Notes: a model not told the origin generated them from the letters alone. Shown: positions 11,267 through 21,418, counted from the first letter of the stretch. The stretch: 56,932 bases of DNA from Cylindrodendrum hubeiense (GCA_014621425.1 JAANBB010000259.1:1-56932); one strand, 5' to 3'. Made by a program: numbers and translations.

Positions 11267-14200
11267 ATGGCCTCGCTACAGACTGAAGACACGCTCCCGG
11301 GTGGGCTTCGCTTCCTCACGCTTCAGCACGCCTATGAAGTCGCCAAAGCGAGGGTAGCGGCCTCTAAGGCCGCTGCATCATTCAAGATGGCCAGCCTGGC
11401 CAGCGAAGCCGTATTCGCCACCACTGCTGCCGAGGAAGAGACGATGCCAGCCGCAGAGTCAAAGAACGATGAAAAAGATGAAGACCCAAAGTCCGGCCTC
11501 GAGCCGCTCGAAGACGGCCACCAGAAGCTCTACTCGTACTTCCCACCGCGGCTCGACGGCGGGCTACAGACCATCACGGTGACGCAGACCATCGTGGCCA
11601 GCGGCGCCGACAAGGAGCAGGGCCAGCTGGATCCCAAGGTGACGACGAAGCCGTTCCTCGTGCGAGCGCCGCAGTTCGCCCTGCCCGATGGCTGCGTGCT
11701 CTCCGTCAACCCGGCACCCGGCGGCCTCGCCGCCGCCGAGACGCTGCCGCACGTCGTCTTCAAGGACCCCCATCTGCCGTGGGAGCGCCGCGTTGACTCC
11801 GGGGAGGACGCCGGCGCCGCCCGAAGAGAGCGTATGCCCTGGCTCGCCCTCCTCGTCTTCAGCCAGGCGGAGCTACAGCTCGAGCCGGAGCTCCTCCAGG
11901 GCGACAGATCCCCGTTTGCGGTCACGAGCTTGGCCAAGGACGCCGAGGGGAAGCCCGTGGCGATCAAACAGAGCTCCGACTTTGCCCTGACGCTCTCGCC
12001 GGCCGATGTCGACGTCTTGAACAGGCAGGGCTCCATCATCTCGCCCATTCCCCAGCCCGATGACCGGAGCAGCAAGACTACGGCTATTTTCCTCAAGCCA
12101 AAGCTGTTCCAGCAGCTCGTCACCACCTACGAGCAAAAGGAGAAGACGGCCGAAGACGGCAAGAAGCTGGTGCTGTCGTCTCCCAAAGAAGGACAAGCGG
12201 CCGCCGACATCTCGCGGTTCAAGTACTTTGCCCACGTCCGCCACGTCAAAACCGCGGGTATGACGGCGTCGGCGCAGTACAAAGAAGGCCTATTCAGCGT
12301 CGTCATGTCGCACCGCGCAGGGCCGCTCTCGACGGGTCAACAGACGCCCGCCGTGGCGCATCTCGTGTCACTCGAACGGTGGAAGGACATGGTCTTTCCG
12401 CTCCCTTCGACGGCGCAGCGCGTGGCCGTCTCGTCGCTGTATAGCTGGACGTACACGGCGCTCCCGACCGGCGGCATCAGCCTCGAGGCCGAGTTTAAGA
12501 ATCTCGACAAGGGCATTGGCCTCCTCAGGGCACCGCCCGCGCTAATCGCCAAGATGGAGGCGGTTGGTGACCCGAAGCTCGCCGCGAAGCTGGGCAAGCG
12601 GCTCAGGGAGGGATATACGATGCAGCGTCACCGAACGAGGACCGGCGAGGTGACGAGCAGTTTCTTCAGGGCTGCCCTGGTGCCCGTCGTCCCGGCCGAG
12701 CCGACTTGGACGGCCATGTCGCGATGCGGAAGCGACCTGCAGATCCTCGACCGAGACACGGGCATGATAGACATTACGTACTCGGCGGCCTGGCAGCTGG
12801 GTAAGTCGCTCGCGATCGCCGACGCTGTATTCACCACGGCCCTCACGCGACTGTGGAACGGCCTCTACGGCATCTGTCTGGATGGCGCGAAGCAGGATGT
12901 TCTCAGCAAGCGGAATGCCTACAAGAGCAGGAAGGAAGTTCTGCAGTCTTTCAAGATATCCATTATAACTCTGAACGAAATGCAAAGGCCCTCGACCCGG
13001 GAGCGCCAGAGTGAAGGGAAATGGGCTCGGGAAACGCCGTCTGCCCGGCGCCCGTTGACGGAAGAAGCTGTGTCACTGGCCGTCGACGATGCTACCATCC
13101 GCGAAAAGAGCGAGGAACAAGCAGAAAAGTACATCCGAAAGCTCGCCGGGGCCAAAGATGAGAACGGCAGCGAGTATACAGATGGCGAACGCTTCTACAA
13201 CGAACTCAACGCGTGCGTCTCTGCCGAGTGGAAGATCATCCTTAAATGGATCATGGACCGCTTACACCTCTTTGGGGTGCCACCGGCCTATCTCATCGCA
13301 GACCCAAGCTTCCTGCCACAGGAGAGCATCCGGTTCTTCCACATCGACGCCAACTGGCTCGATGCTCTCATCGATGGCGCCCTCAGCCTCGGCAGCCATA
13401 TGAACGACAAGGACGACTACATCCGCCGGCGGATCAAGGGGGCCATCAACACATACCTCGACACGACGGACCCAGCCACAGGGTACAGGCCGCAGACGCC
13501 GTCCTACGGGATGCTCCTGCGGTCGGACCTAGTCTCCCGCTTCCCGGACCTCAAAGTCGAGGCACCGATCCCGCCAGACGCGCCCGAGGCCGGCCGGGCG
13601 CCGATCCTCCGGCAGGAGATAATCGGCGACGGGCTGCTCCTGTGCCTGTTCGACCGGGTGCCCGGCCGCGACGCCGAGATGCCGGTACTGGCGTTCACAC
13701 AGCCGCCGCACCAGCAGACGTTTGCGCTGGGCAACAGACTCACGCCCGACGCGCTCGCCATCCGGTACAAGCGGGCTTACACGGTCGAGAGGAGCCGGTA
13801 CGACTTCGCGGGCGCCATGCCCGAGCGGACGACGGAGCGCAACCGCGAGGCGTCCGGCTCCGCGCCGGAATCTGGGCCGCCGCTCTTCTTCTGGGGAGAC
13901 GCAGACAAAGACGAAAGGGCCCGATTCCTCTTGACAGACGCGTGGGCGCGAGATGTCGTGGCCCTCCTCCGAGAGGAGATGCCCCTCGACTTCACCGACA
14001 CCGCCATGACGTCTGCCGTGGCAGCCTTCCAGCTAGGCATGCCCATCTATCGCTTCTGTATCGGCAACACGTCGAGTCTCCAGGCCCTCCAGCCAGACCC
14101 TGCACGCCCGCCAAGGCCACGGGGATTTCAGCTGCTGGACCCTATGCAGGAAGACTCGCAGGAGGCGGCCGAAGCTACGACATTAGCCCTGCGAAGCGTG

Positions 14201-14854
14201 GCCCGTTCTGCATCCCCCCTCATCGTGCTGAAGAGCCTCGAGACCGGGCCCCCTCCTCACTTCCGCCGCACGCCCACTCTTACACAGACGCCCTCGGCAG
14301 CGGCGATGGTGACGCAAGTCGAGTCGATGGCCAACGACGGGGCAGCGACAGGACCCATGTTCGCCTACGCCGTACACGCCATCGGGGCGCCGTACAGCCC
14401 GCTGCGGACAGGCAGGGGCCCGCTAGACCTCGTCTTCACGATCCGGCGGTCCGACGACGACTTCCTAGACAAGGACTACTGGCTCAAGAGCATCAAGTTC
14501 GAAGTGCCGCGCGGCAGCAAGGGCGACAAGCGCAGACCGCTCCTGGAGAACTACCGCGGGCCCGGGCCGACGATGCTGAGCAACCTGCGCTTCAACGTGC
14601 TCGCCAAGACGGCGCCGGGCCGGCTGATCCTCACAGTGCAGCCGCGCAGTCGCAAGGGCCACGCCAAGGGCGTTCGCATCAACCGCATCCGCGAGTGCGG
14701 CTTCGTGCTGCCGCTGGTCGAGGTCCACGACATCAAGCGCGTGGTCGACATAGGGTGTATAGAGGAATGGCTCAAACCGCCCCAGACGAAGCCCTCCCGT
14801 GCCATCGAAGTCGAACTGCAGCCGGCGGGGCCCCAGTTTCCTCACAAGTCGTAG
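11267..14854 (+). CDS. Intronless 1195-aa protein, bacterial-type conserved giant protein
   Basis: This is one uninterrupted frame of 1195 codons from an ATG in good context. I know no named domain, but several blocks look like conserved cores of large uncharacterised bacterial proteins: PHVVFKDPHLPWERR at 161-175, PWLALLVFS at 191-199, SYGMLLRSDLVSRFPDL near 745-761, and GDGLLLCLFDRVPGRD near 785-800. The last resembles a bacterial motif I recall as LLCLFDGVP followed by a short acidic stretch. Residues 40-80 are low in complexity and acidic. No signal peptide or membrane helix is visible, so it is probably cytoplasmic. The absence of introns over 3.6 kb is unusual for this genome, where comparable genes have two to seven exons. 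It lies head-to-head with the metallo-beta-lactamase/DUF6603 gene and upstream of the lectin-like and 1418-aa genes on the same strand. Function unknown. Confidence 0.85.
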   Translation: MASLQTEDTLPGGLRFLTLQHAYEVAKARVAASKAAASFKMASLASEAVFATTAAEEETMPAAESKNDEKDEDPKSGLEPLEDGHQKLYSYFPPRLDGGLQTITVTQTIVASGADKEQGQLDPKVTTKPFLVRAPQFALPDGCVLSVNPAPGGLAAAETLPHVVFKDPHLPWERRVDSGEDAGAARRERMPWLALLVFSQAELQLEPELLQGDRSPFAVTSLAKDAEGKPVAIKQSSDFALTLSPADVDVLNRQGSIISPIPQPDDRSSKTTAIFLKPKLFQQLVTTYEQKEKTAEDGKKLVLSSPKEGQAAADISRFKYFAHVRHVKTAGMTASAQYKEGLFSVVMSHRAGPLSTGQQTPAVAHLVSLERWKDMVFPLPSTAQRVAVSSLYSWTYTALPTGGISLEAEFKNLDKGIGLLRAPPALIAKMEAVGDPKLAAKLGKRLREGYTMQRHRTRTGEVTSSFFRAALVPVVPAEPTWTAMSRCGSDLQILDRDTGMIDITYSAAWQLGKSLAIADAVFTTALTRLWNGLYGICLDGAKQDVLSKRNAYKSRKEVLQSFKISIITLNEMQRPSTRERQSEGKWARETPSARRPLTEEAVSLAVDDATIREKSEEQAEKYIRKLAGAKDENGSEYTDGERFYNELNACVSAEWKIILKWIMDRLHLFGVPPAYLIADPSFLPQESIRFFHIDANWLDALIDGALSLGSHMNDKDDYIRRRIKGAINTYLDTTDPATGYRPQTPSYGMLLRSDLVSRFPDLKVEAPIPPDAPEAGRAPILRQEIIGDGLLLCLFDRVPGRDAEMPVLAFTQPPHQQTFALGNRLTPDALAIRYKRAYTVERSRYDFAGAMPERTTERNREASGSAPESGPPLFFWGDADKDERARFLLTDAWARDVVALLREEMPLDFTDTAMTSAVAAFQLGMPIYRFCIGNTSSLQALQPDPARPPRPRGFQLLDPMQEDSQEAAEATTLALRSVARSASPLIVLKSLETGPPPHFRRTPTLTQTPSAAAMVTQVESMANDGAATGPMFAYAVHAIGAPYSPLRTGRGPLDLVFTIRRSDDDFLDKDYWLKSIKFEVPRGSKGDKRRPLLENYRGPGPTMLSNLRFNVLAKTAPGRLILTVQPRSRKGHAKGVRINRIRECGFVLPLVEVHDIKRVVDIGCIEEWLKPPQTKPSRAIEVELQPAGPQFPHKS

Positions 14855-15770
14855 GCTGGCCCGTAACTCGTCCATACTCTGCAGTGTATCCGTACGAAGT
14901 AGGTCGTTGCGTATCTCGATGGGGAATGGTGTCGTCACGGACAACACACACCTTAGCGCCGGGATCCCTACCTGTTGCCGCATTCGTCTTTCGTCGCAAA
15001 TAGTTCGTGTACTAGTTTAGTTCCCGAGGACAAAACAGGTTAAACCGAAGACTACCATGCCCAGACTAACTTAGCTCCCGGCCATAGTCAATAGTGGCTG
15101 GCAGGTAGGGAGTGCTCGGCTGTAGATAGTCTAGTTACGTCTGTAAATAGTCTAGCTAGGTCCGCTCGTGGGCCATTTCTCCGAAATGTCTCACCCCGTG
15201 AGTTATCGCGTCACTACTTTATGCCTCATTGGGAGCTAATTATACGTCACCTCGTCGTGAGCCATCACACTTCAGGACAATTGACCTCCAATGCATCCCC
15301 ACCAAGAACTCTACCAAACGCACTATCGAATCCCGCGCACAAGATCCACGCAAGAGCTGACCGCAGAGCTGACCGCAGAGCTTCATTCGGATCGCAGACG
15401 CCCAAAACGTGACGGTCTAGAACGGCCGCGCATGGTGCAGACTGTTAATACGAGGGCCGTGCCTGTAGAAATGTTGCAGTGATTGTGGAATCTGTGCAAA
15501 CGACGAGTCCCCGTTTGGAAACAGAGCCATGGCGGCAACTATTTGCTGCATGTTACAATCGCTCACTCCCCACTTGTAAGCAGGCGGGTCAATCTCTATC
15601 GTGGCCAAGAGGTTTCGTTACGTACTGTGATCGTGGTAATGGCAGCACATAGCTGTCGAAACCGCATATAAGACCCGCAGAGAACAGCCAGACAAGCCGT
15701 CATCACCCACCTTTCCATAAATTTCTTCTACTCTCCAACCCAACAGCCTTCACCTGCACACTCTAACGCA
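14855..15770. promoter_or_regulatory. Intergenic region with 12-bp direct repeat and promoter of the lectin-like gene
   Basis: No gene is supportable. The segment gagctgaccgca is repeated in tandem near 15354-15379. A TATA-like tataag at 15667-15672, about 100 bases before the ATG at 15771, followed by a pyrimidine-rich leader, marks the likely core promoter of the downstream gene. Confidence 0.5.
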
Positions 15771-16858
15771 ATGACCCCCAACGCTCTCATCTGGAATCCT
15801 CTGCGTCAGACTAACGACCGCTTGCTAGTCTACTACAACAGCACCAAGAGCAACCTTGGCCTACGCCAGTGGTTGGCCGACGATGGAGGCTGGGCTACCG
15901 TGTGGGCAGAGAGGGAGGAGAGCGCCAAGGGCAACATCAAGGTCGGCAGCGGACTCACGGCGTTGAGATGGCGCGACTGGGTGAGTGCCTCGCAACTTGA
16001 ATGCCGACTCTTCCGGCTCGAGTGAGCGCGCTAACAGACGGGCAAACAGATCCGAGTCTACGGCATTGTGTCCGTCAAGAGGACTGACGGCGACGACATC
16101 AACTACGTCTCTCTCCTCAGCCCCGTCATCCAGTCTCTGGGCCTCAAGACCGACTACAACCGCCTGACGGGCACCGGCAACAGCAAGGACAAAGCCTGGC
16201 TGTACTTCCTCACGTAAGTTCCCACTGCACTCTAAGCTGTTACACAGCACACATGGCTCAACAACCCAGCGGTGCCGAAAGCCCCGTCATCAACGAGCGT
16301 GATACCGACAACTCGACTACCAAAGCCATCAACAAGACCCAGACGCTCTTGAACGATAGCGACCCGCCCGCCCTGACCGACCTGGCCTCAGCCTACACGC
16401 ACAAGAACCACAAGCGCTATGTATTCTTCCAGACAAATGATAGTTCCATCCACATCGTAGATGTGGCGGGCAACACAGGTGAGCAAAACGCAGTGCCCAG
16501 GTGGAGGAAGAGACCTCAGACTGACACTCAACCCGCAGATGTTATAGTGTCGACCGACGCGAGACCCGGCACGCCACTAGCGGCCACGTCGTTCATCCAC
16601 GGCGAAAAGGAGTACTTGGTGCTGTACTACGTCCGCAAAGCCGACGACCTGCTAGCCCGCTCCCACATCGTCAGCGGCATCCCCGGTGCTAAATGGGCAA
16701 ACAAGACGCTGGATGGGACGGGCAACCCTGCACAGGAGACACTGAGCGTCGCGCCCAATCCCACTCAGTCTCAAAACACAGTGGTGTTTCTTGACAGTGA
16801 AAACGAGACCCAGATCTATGCGGACGATTGGGATGTGATCATCAACCCCTCGGCGTAA
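15771..16858 (+). CDS. Fucose-specific-lectin-like beta-propeller protein
   Basis: Four exons (15771-15980, 16050-16213, 16270-16478, 16539-16858) encode 300 residues. The introns are 69, 56 and 60 nt, all GT-AG and in phase. The chain repeats a strand pattern of the type RLLVYY...GLRQW...W, then IRVYGI, KRYVFFQTNDSSIHIVD and YLVLYYV. These blade-like repeats, and a length near 310 residues, match the six-bladed fungal fucose lectins (AAL/FleA type). Those lectins bind fucosylated glycans between blades through conserved Arg, Glu and Trp residues. Here I see only some of the Arg/Trp positions, so sugar binding is uncertain. There is no signal peptide, as is usual for that family. It sits between two giant intronless genes on the same strand, suggesting a recognition role in the same system, though that is inference. 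It could instead be an unrelated propeller. Confidence 0.65.
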
Positions 16859-17161
16859 GAACCGACTTGTGGCAGGAGGGAGTGGTGATGTGAATTCAGA
16901 GAGACGCTGGAGCCTGTAACTAGTTTTGAACAGCCCACCCGAACCTGCGTATAGTTATAATTGTGTGCCATTCACCTCCTAGAAATGAGTAAGCGGGAGC
17001 GAATCAGAACACAAACAGTATAGTGAGACTAGTTTGAGTGACATATTGGCGTCTCGGTCATAGCAAATGGGTATATAAACCCTCTCCCCCACGACCAGTC
17101 CCGTCCTCGCACCTCTCTCCATCTTTTCTTCTGGGCGCTATTCCCGGCTGCATCCGCCACC
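16859..17161 (+). promoter_or_regulatory. Promoter of the 1418-aa gene with TATA box
   Basis: A canonical tatataaa at 17072-17079 lies 83 bases before the start codon. It is followed by a long C/T-rich leader and a strong initiation context, gccaccATGa. The strong TATA and leader imply a gene that can be highly induced. Confidence 0.65.
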
Positions 17162-20100
17162 ATGAGTTCCCTGCTGCTCCCCATCAAGGTGGAATGCTTC
17201 GTCTTCAACGCGGCCGTGTGCAGCGGCGCCGACGACGAGGCCAAGGTCGCGCCACTGGCCCAGCCCGACTACGCGCTGCTGCAGTACGAGGGTGGCTTCC
17301 TGTCCCACGACGTGCTGCGCCACGTCGACCTGCACGCCGCGTCGCCATCATCAACCAATATGCGCTTTACCGACCTCGGCACCAACCGCCCCCGCCTCAA
17401 CCGCCAGGGCGTCTACATCCACTGGACCCTCCCGCGCCCGTACCGCACCGCCGTCGCGAAGACGGAGGACACGGCCCCACCCGGTCTGCCGCCCGGCACC
17501 GGCGTCCCCGACGATGACGGAGGATACGGGGAGTCCGAGATGGGCGGCAGCCACGACCCCACTATGCCGAGCTATCACGATGTGCCTCCGCGCTGGCTTG
17601 TCGTTCGCCGCATCGACAGGGACTCCATCCTACCCGAGAGTGCCAAAGCCTTGGTGACCGGAAGCACCGAAGACTACCTCGTGCCCGAGTTCCGCGCCTG
17701 GATAGTCGAGAGCGACGTCCGCAGGTCCATCGACGACTTGGACGAGACGGTTGATGTGCAGACAGACGTGTCGCCCTACATCGCGCCGCAGTCTACCACC
17801 GACGGCAGCGTCGACGTCGACATGAAGACGCAGGCCGAGGTCTTTATCGGTCAGCGGTTTCCGGCCGAGACGTGGTCCGAGACTGAGAGGGATCGAGTGC
17901 GTCTCAACTTGTTCAACAGCTCAAACCAGCTCTTTGCCGACTACCAGCCGCACAACGGAAACGTATTTAGCATGCTCGACCGGTTCGAGTACCGGGATGC
18001 CGAGGGCAAAGAACAGTGTCTGACGGCAGTCAACGCCTCCTACTATGTCGTCGGGTGGCAACCAGACGTCGCACGAGACCTGTTTGTCCCCCCAGCAAAC
18101 CAGAAGCCCGACGATCCATCGGCCCGCCCGTCGCAGCTCCGCTCGCTCAACATGGTGCTCGAGGCTGACGGCGAAACCTCCACAGACACTTGGACCAAGG
18201 ACAAGACGGCCGCAAGGACCGTCTGCCACGGCGCCATGTACGACGTCGAGTGGCACGCCGAGCGAAAACCCTCCACCGTGCCCGCAGACGAGGCGTGCGC
18301 GCACCTGATGGGTTCCTCGCCCATCGCGGTGGGCACGACGCCCATGGACGCCATCATGGCCTACGTCTCGGGCCACAGTGCGTCGTCGGTCGGCGACGTC
18401 CACAGGCTCGAACTAGACCTGCTCAAGATGCAGACCTTATTGCTAGACCGCGATGAGGGCGTCGAGCCGCAGCGCCGCGCCGCCAGCGTCCTGAGCAACC
18501 TCAACTTCCAGCGCCAGGAGGGCGGAAAGCGATACTTCCTCTCGGACCCCCGTGACGATGCCCAGCAGGTCGGCCCCGGGGAAACGTACGAGCCTACCAA
18601 GGCCGAGCTTGACAACTTGTCTCTCCTGAACGAGAAGCAGCGGCAGATCGACGCTCTGTCGCGGTCGCTAAAGAATCGCCAGTGGGATCTATTTGCTCAC
18701 TGGTGGGAGCTTCTCACCGACGTCAACGCCGACGCCACCAGCAGCCGATACAAGAGGTTGAGGCTAGAGATGACGACGCACATCGGGGAGCTCGACCGCA
18801 AGATCAAGGCCATCGAGGAAGAGCTCGCCAACGTGGAGCTGGATCGTGGCAAGCTGCAGACCGGCACTTCGCAACCATTTCATCAAGCTGGCGATCCGAC
18901 AGTCCTCGTCGCCGGAGTCCAGTCTGGCTGGGCTGTCGACTTCCTCGATGCCCTCAAGGTCAGACTGCGCCATCAGATCATCGGGGCCATCAAGGACGAC
19001 AAGCTTGTCACGCCAGCTCTGCCCAAGTATCTTAGCGATGTCGTAGAGAGGCTCGGCGACTGGAACACCGACGTTGGGCTGCTTTTGGCCGAGTTTCTAG
19101 CTCTCAATTCCGACACAAACCAGGAGCAGGAGCCCGACAAACCCGCGATACGCCCTCTCTATCATGACCCTGACCTCAGAGCTGTCATTCCCAGGGATGA
19201 TCAACAAAAGGACGACCAGCCAAAGGACGACCAGCCAAAAGATGATGAACCAAAGGACCAGCCAAAAGAAACCGAAAAGACCCGCTGGCGAGATAGGTGG
19301 CACGGCACGCAACCGTGGGCTCCCCTCTACCTCGAATGGGAGGCGGACTTTGTGCACATTCCATTCGACTTTTGGAAGCTGGATAATGGCAAGCTGACAA
19401 CCACCGAAGCGGAGAGTGCCAAAGTCCGATACCGCATCGATACGGAGTCCCTCACCGAAGGCAACGTCAAAGACTCGAGGAAGCTGTCGGGCAGAGTGCT
19501 GATGCTGCCGCAGCCGACCACGTCCCTCAGGCACAAAGTCGAGCAGCTCTTCGCCGACACGCCGGCCAACACGCTCGATGACTTGCCGTCCGATCGCAAC
19601 TTTGTGCTGTCACAAATCGACAAACTGAACCTGCTCTCGGCCCCGCTGGCCGGCTTCACCAACCACCTCATCACCAGGCAGGGCGGGACGCACGTGAAGC
19701 CGACGTACCGCGAGCCAAACCGCGGCGGTGGCGGCGGCCACTTCCCCCGGGCCATCCCTGGAGCCACGGAGGCGGCCAAGTTAGGAAACTTCAGCGACGC
19801 CGACCTGGTGCTCATGGGTCTGGAGACGGACGTGACGCCGTACGGCACGGGCGTCTCGTTCACGGCCACTGGGGAGAACCCCTTCAAGCCCGTCACCCAC
19901 GGCCAGTTCTGCATATCCAAGCTCAACATTGTCGACAAGTTCGGCCAGGCCATCCATGCCGTGTCACCCGGTACTAACACTAGCAAGAAGATCCCCAAGC
20001 TCTACACCAGCGAGTACCTGCGTGCGCAGCAGCTACTGCGACTGCCCGCCTCAGATCCGGCCCCCGAGGCTGGTCGCGGCGACGCTTCGCTCGTGAGGAG

Positions 20101-21418
20101 CGAGTTCGCCCAGATCCCTCCCCAGATCAACCAGCTCGCACGCCTTAACGCCGAGTTCGTCACGCTGAAGCCAGGCCCTCCAGATTCTGCCCCCTACTGG
20201 CAGCCGGCCCAGCAGGCCAGTCAGCCCGTATGGGGCTGGGTCATGGTCAACTACGCCAACCAGGGGCTGCAGTTCTTCGCCAGCGACGGTAAGTTCCACC
20301 AGGAGGTCAGGTTCGGCGGCCCGACGGGCAGCATGGCGTCTCCCAACTGGATGCCCGATCGGACGGACCTTCCGAAAACCGACGCCGGGCTGCAGCAGCT
20401 GGAGAAGCTGCTCAAGACGCTCGAGGACAAGGACTATCTGCAGGCCTTCATCCGTATGATCACCGAGGCCATGAAGCACTCGCTCCCTGCCCCGGGTGCC
20501 TTCTCCGAGTTCATGAGCGCCGTCGTCGGTCAGCCCCTCGCCCTGGTCAACATGGGCTGGTCCATCGAGCTCGCCGTCGACGCGTACACGAGCCACGCCT
20601 CACTCGGAAGTACTGACATGCGCAAGAGGCTCCTGCCGGACCGGACCCGTGAGGAAAAGGATACGCCCAAGAAACAGCTGTACGAGTTCCAGGTGAAGCT
20701 GGGCGACGAGAAGAAGGCCTACGACGGGCTCGTCGGGTACTGGGAAGCGAAGCAGAAGCCGAAAGCCGGCGATGCCCTGGAACTGGGAAACCTGTTCACC
20801 TACTACACGACCCCCATCAAGGAGCCGGGCCCCAAGAAGGATCCCAGAGAGGAGATCAACCATACAAACTATCCCAGGTTCAACCCCTACTACTTCGACC
20901 CCACCAAAGCCCGGCCAGCGGCGCTCGAGATCCTGCACTACCGGAAACTAAAAGTCTTTGGCGCCATCATCGACCCCTTCACGGCTATCCACGGGTACAG
21001 CAGCATCCTGCCGGTGCGGGAGCTCAAGCTGTCCCCGGGGATGTGGCAAAAGGCGTTCCGCAACATGACGGCCTTCTTCCACATGGGGCCGCTGATCGTC
21101 ACGAAGGACCTGGTGATGCCGACCAAGCCCGTGGTTCCGCCTGGCGAAGCCAACGCCCCAGCCGGCGATGTCGAGGATCCGGCTACGGAGAAGCCGGGCC
21201 CTTCCAAAGTCAGCCTCCCGACCAACAGCCTCGCGCAGTGGGAGTGGCTCCAGCCGCACGTCGTCGGCAACCAGGACTTACCCGAGTCGGTGCAGGTCGA
21301 GCGCTTCGAGGTTGCCCCTGTGGATCAGAAGCCGCGGCTCGAGCCTAATCCGTACACTGCCATCGAGGGATACCTTCATCTCAAGGGCCCCAAGACGGCA
21401 AAAGATGCCTCTAACTGA
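17162..21418 (+). CDS. Intronless 1418-aa protein, bacterial-type conserved giant protein
   Basis: This is one frame of 1418 codons. I do not know a named domain, but blocks along the whole length recall one family of large uncharacterised bacterial proteins. They are GVYIHWTLP near 83-91, PPRWLVVRR near 142-150, FRAWIVESD near 178, YYVVGWQPD near 293, VCHGAMYDVEW near 353, VGTTPMDAIMAYV near 389, APLYLEWEADF near 720, LSAPLAGFTNHLI near 822, YEFQVKLG near 1174, and IIDPFTAIHGYSSILPV near 1268. Residues 490-565 form a heptad-rich coiled coil. Residues 679-700 are a hydrophilic run of QPKDD repeats, probably a flexible hinge. No signal peptide or membrane helix is seen. It is probably a structural or scaffold protein, but this is inference from size and composition. 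It shares strand and neighbourhood with the 1195-aa gene. Function unknown. Confidence 0.85.
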   Translation: MSSLLLPIKVECFVFNAAVCSGADDEAKVAPLAQPDYALLQYEGGFLSHDVLRHVDLHAASPSSTNMRFTDLGTNRPRLNRQGVYIHWTLPRPYRTAVAKTEDTAPPGLPPGTGVPDDDGGYGESEMGGSHDPTMPSYHDVPPRWLVVRRIDRDSILPESAKALVTGSTEDYLVPEFRAWIVESDVRRSIDDLDETVDVQTDVSPYIAPQSTTDGSVDVDMKTQAEVFIGQRFPAETWSETERDRVRLNLFNSSNQLFADYQPHNGNVFSMLDRFEYRDAEGKEQCLTAVNASYYVVGWQPDVARDLFVPPANQKPDDPSARPSQLRSLNMVLEADGETSTDTWTKDKTAARTVCHGAMYDVEWHAERKPSTVPADEACAHLMGSSPIAVGTTPMDAIMAYVSGHSASSVGDVHRLELDLLKMQTLLLDRDEGVEPQRRAASVLSNLNFQRQEGGKRYFLSDPRDDAQQVGPGETYEPTKAELDNLSLLNEKQRQIDALSRSLKNRQWDLFAHWWELLTDVNADATSSRYKRLRLEMTTHIGELDRKIKAIEEELANVELDRGKLQTGTSQPFHQAGDPTVLVAGVQSGWAVDFLDALKVRLRHQIIGAIKDDKLVTPALPKYLSDVVERLGDWNTDVGLLLAEFLALNSDTNQEQEPDKPAIRPLYHDPDLRAVIPRDDQQKDDQPKDDQPKDDEPKDQPKETEKTRWRDRWHGTQPWAPLYLEWEADFVHIPFDFWKLDNGKLTTTEAESAKVRYRIDTESLTEGNVKDSRKLSGRVLMLPQPTTSLRHKVEQLFADTPANTLDDLPSDRNFVLSQIDKLNLLSAPLAGFTNHLITRQGGTHVKPTYREPNRGGGGGHFPRAIPGATEAAKLGNFSDADLVLMGLETDVTPYGTGVSFTATGENPFKPVTHGQFCISKLNIVDKFGQAIHAVSPGTNTSKKIPKLYTSEYLRAQQLLRLPASDPAPEAGRGDASLVRSEFAQIPPQINQLARLNAEFVTLKPGPPDSAPYWQPAQQASQPVWGWVMVNYANQGLQFFASDGKFHQEVRFGGPTGSMASPNWMPDRTDLPKTDAGLQQLEKLLKTLEDKDYLQAFIRMITEAMKHSLPAPGAFSEFMSAVVGQPLALVNMGWSIELAVDAYTSHASLGSTDMRKRLLPDRTREEKDTPKKQLYEFQVKLGDEKKAYDGLVGYWEAKQKPKAGDALELGNLFTYYTTPIKEPGPKKDPREEINHTNYPRFNPYYFDPTKARPAALEILHYRKLKVFGAIIDPFTAIHGYSSILPVRELKLSPGMWQKAFRNMTAFFHMGPLIVTKDLVMPTKPVVPPGEANAPAGDVEDPATEKPGPSKVSLPTNSLAQWEWLQPHVVGNQDLPESVQVERFEVAPVDQKPRLEPNPYTAIEGYLHLKGPKTAKDASN

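Noticed and set aside
13246..15003. 585-codon frame overlapping the 1195-aa gene in another frame
   Set aside because: The composition is Arg/Ala/Gly/Pro-rich, typical of a shifted frame in GC-rich DNA, and it has no family features. The 1195-aa frame contains the conserved-looking blocks.
15771..16858. Secreted lectin with signal peptide
   Set aside because: The N-terminus MTPNALIWNPLRQ has no hydrophobic signal core, so classical secretion is not supported.
3851..21418. Contractile injection or phage-tail locus
   Set aside because: The giant proteins vaguely recall bacterial accessory proteins, but no sheath, tube, baseplate, spike or AAA ATPase is encoded here.
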